A DNA stretch of 64,000 bases. Source: Unio delphinus (Eukaryota; Mollusca; Bivalvia; Unionida; Unionidae). The DNA is taken from the NCBI GenBank assembly GCA_029339505.1, contig JAQISU010000058.1, positions 827,001 through 891,000 of the forward strand, read 5' to 3'. Of this stretch, positions 62,146 through 64,000 are shown in pieces. Both the position numbers and the translations under genes were made by a program. The notes beneath the pieces are model-generated. The model was not told the origin of the DNA. It saw only the letters and a program-made list of their open reading frames with translations, and did no database searches. Each line of letters begins with the position of its first letter. Position 1 is the stretch's first letter.

Positions 62146-62523
62146 ATGACCTTTAATACAGCTTCAGCTACTACAGTGACTACTCCTTCACCCAGTTCAT
62201 CTCTGCAAGATTTACAAAAGCAACCCTTGTGGGTGTGGTGTGGAGACCGTGTCCCTAAAACCCAAATCGTCTTTTTCTGTCAAATCTTTGTGGTATATTG
62301 TGTTATCAGTGCAGCCATTGCTAATTTGAGTTTTCAACAAGGAGACAAACAATTGTGGACCATTTTACGCAGCAGTTTCATCGGTTATCTTATTCCCAAT
62401 CCTTCCCTGAAATACTCTTACAACGGGAACAACAGTAACAATATTGGAAGCCTTGCGTCCAACTTAAGTCATTCTCCAAACAGTCACCCTTCCAATCACA
62501 ATCCTCTTTTAGACACTCCTTAA
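62146..62523 (+). CDS. Conserved Polinton membrane protein, outer
   Basis: 125 residues from ATG 62,146; TATAAAAAG lies 20 bases upstream (62,126-62,134). KQPLWVWCGDRVPKTQIVFF is followed by a membrane segment (CQIFVVYCVISAAIANLSFQ), then LWTILRSSFIGYLIPNPSLK. I recall the same pattern (VFF..Q.., a TM helix, NLSI, LW..LLSS..GY.LP.P) from other animal Polintons, so it is a lineage-conserved protein, perhaps a virion membrane or holin-like protein. The frame is intact. Confidence 0.7.
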   Translation: MTFNTASATTVTTPSPSSSLQDLQKQPLWVWCGDRVPKTQIVFFCQIFVVYCVISAAIANLSFQQGDKQLWTILRSSFIGYLIPNPSLKYSYNGNNSNNIGSLASNLSHSPNSHPSNHNPLLDTP

Positions 62524-62549
62524 ACCTCCAGTGACTCCTCGGACAGAAG

Positions 62550-63410
62550 AACGTTGGAATTAGGAACAACACTATTAACCAATTTTACTTAACGTTACCC
62601 AGTGACAGTTCCATTGAGGTGTTTCCTAACAACACGTTGTGCTGTTACACGGCTAAATTACCTCAAGCCATTCGTTTGGATCAAGATGCCCATTGGGAAG
62701 TGGCTTTAGTGGAAATGATACACCCGACACAAATCAAAAACATCGTCGAAAATCAAAACACGTTTTCAGTAGAAGTGTATGACGAGCAATTGCAAAAACA
62801 CTTAGACGAACACAGCAGTGTCAGTGACCCGATAAAAACACAGGACCCCAAAACTAATCGGTCCACTTATCTGTTAACCATTCCTACAGGCTATTATTTT
62901 AGTGGTCAACATTTAGTGACTACACTTGCTACCAGGTTCAATACTGTGTTTGGTAAAGCCATGGACAAAGCCAGAAAAAGTGTTACCTTTGAGTACCATA
63001 AAGTGGCTCGTCTCCTAATGATGAAATTTTCAGAGGACAAAATGATGGCCATTACCTTTTGTCCTGAATTGTATGATATTTTGGGTGGCGACTTCAGTTG
63101 GTCAAGAAAAAATAAATACCAGCCATGACCAGTAACTTGGATTTTGCGAAACATTTTCGATTCCCTGTAGAAATGAACCAATGACTCAACTTGATGTTTG
63201 TGTACTCCGATGTGGTGGAGTACAACGTGGTAGGACACACTGAGTCTGGCATTCCTGCTTCCCTGAGGACACAGCAAGGACAAGGCAGAAAGCGTCGACG
63301 AAGACACCCTCCCAAAAGTCTCCATACATCCAAAGCTAGAAAGACGAAGAAAAAAAAGAACCGTTCGAGACTTAGACATTTTTTATTTTTAAAAGTAAAA
63401 CATTGAGACT
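62550..63410 (+). pseudogene. Penton-like minor capsid protein, outer element
   Basis: The frame around 62,550-63,128 holds FYLTLPSDSSIEVFPNNTLC, YTAKLPQAIRLDQDAHWEVA, LTIPTGYYFSGQHLVTTLAT and CPELYDILGGD, the standard N-terminal half of Polinton penton proteins. After a break near 63,125 the C-terminal strand motif LMFVYSDVVEYNVVGHTESG appears at about 63,190 in another frame. A Lys/Arg-rich tail to 63,405 is probably out-of-frame noise. No intact start ATG is visible. Confidence 0.75.
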
Positions 63411-63420
63411 GAGAAGAAAT

Positions 63421-64000
63421 ATGATGCACCAAGAATCTTGTGCCTGTGCCTCGGAACTGGGGTTGTTTGCCATGCCACCCACGATGATGACCACGCAAGA
63501 AGCCCAATGCATTCCTTGTTCAGCGATGTGGGTTTGTGCATGAATAACAAACTGGTGAGCAGTAGCATCATACTTACCCTTACCGAGCGTACCTCGAAAA
63601 TCTCTTGACGTACGGAAAAGAAGCCAAGAACACTCATTTAGATGCTTGCGTGGTATGGAAACCTGACACAGCAGATAAGTTTAACGACACAGCCGTGACC
63701 GCAGATGACGATCCTCACAATGTGGGTTTTAGTGACCGTCGAAAAAAAATCCTGCAAAGACGTAGTTTAGAACCGTTCGATCGTTTGCATTTGGACATGT
63801 GGTTTCAAGAGAAATATTTGCTAAATGGAGTGGATGTTCGCTTGAGACTGAATCGTAACAGTACTGCTTTCCATTTGATGACTCATGTCAACGAATACAA
63901 AACCATTATCCAAGAATCCAAGGTTATACGTGCGTCGTGTGGAAGTGTTACCTAAAGTGGGAAATGATATCAGTCACAGTTTGAGCAGAACGACAGCCAT
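63421..64000 (+). pseudogene. MCP: Major capsid protein, 5' part, outer element
   Basis: Starts at ATG 63,421 with HQESCACASELGLFAMPPTM, the usual N-terminus of Polinton hexon-like proteins. After a frameshift near 63,515 and another near 63,600 it continues TYGKEAKNTHLDACVVWKPD, NVGFSDRRKKIL and LHLDMWFQEKYLLNGVDVRL, all from the first jelly-roll. The frame shifts again near 63,925 and runs off the window. It is only distantly like the element-2 capsid protein. Confidence 0.85.

Larger units (their letters stand above)
27790..64000 (+). mobile_element. Outer Maverick/Polinton, decayed, split twice
   Basis: A large virus-like DNA transposon recognised by its gene set: protein-primed polymerase B (29.5-55.9 kb in pieces), packaging ATPase (57.6-58.3 kb), core-like basic proteins, chromodomain integrase (61.0-62.1 kb), conserved membrane protein (62.1 kb), penton-like protein (62.6-63.2 kb) and major capsid protein (63.4 kb onward). 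All genes lie on the plus strand. Stops of all three kinds and many frameshifts show long inactivity. The left end is placed only roughly and the right end is outside the window. Two other Polinton-like elements sit inside its polymerase gene. Confidence 0.85.

Overview
The window looks like animal genomic DNA, most likely from a marine mollusc (inference). It is AT-rich, full of dinucleotide runs, tRNA-derived SINEs and LTR/non-LTR retroelements, and holds Maverick/Polinton-type virus-like elements. I see no ordinary host protein gene. Almost everything recognisable is mobile DNA at different stages of decay.

Bases 1-14,470: intergenic DNA with CT and AT microsatellites, a SINE fragment, remains of an old Ty3/gypsy element (about 3.2-5.15 kb, minus), a broken non-LTR retrotransposon (about 10.3-12.35 kb, minus) and a minisatellite with units of about 30 bp (12.6-14.47 kb). 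A 7.8-kb LTR retrotransposon (14,475-22,239, minus, TSD CATGT) has jumped into that minisatellite, which resumes at 22,240. Its pol order is protease-integrase-RT-RNase H, the order of Gmr1-like Ty3/gypsy elements. From 22.3 to 27.8 kb lie further SINEs, microsatellites and a 78-bp duplication.

Bases about 27,790-64,000: a large, decayed Maverick/Polinton (the outer element; its right end lies outside the window). Its genes include protein-primed family B DNA polymerase, a BIR-domain protein, an A32/FtsK-type packaging ATPase, small basic and membrane proteins, a chromodomain integrase, a penton-like protein and the start of the hexon-like major capsid protein. Its polymerase gene is split by two insertions. 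Element 1 (30,125-36,122, 6.0 kb, TSD GGTCGA) and element 2 (38,533-54,840, 16.3 kb, TSD CCTTGA) are related to each other, lie in opposite orientations, and belong to a different Polinton-like lineage from their host.

Element 2 is nearly complete. It has about 219-bp TIRs, packaging ATPase, zinc-ribbon + phospholipase A2-like protein, integrase, an unusual replication gene (polymerase-palm-like region, SF1 helicase and HNH domain), a zinc-finger protein, a repeat-rich central non-coding region, and a rightward late-type block: small protein, repeat-bearing protein, core-like protein, double-jelly-roll capsid protein, adenain-like protease, fibre-like coiled-coil protein, two-TM protein and penton-like protein. 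Element 1 is an internally deleted relative: about 10.7 kb between the phospholipase gene and the last codons of the capsid gene is missing, leaving an in-frame chimera. In both copies the zinc-ribbon and phospholipase frames are joined only through a -1 shift at an A-run, so a programmed frameshift is plausible.

Limits: all family calls are by eye from motifs and remembered family features. No alignment or database search was run.
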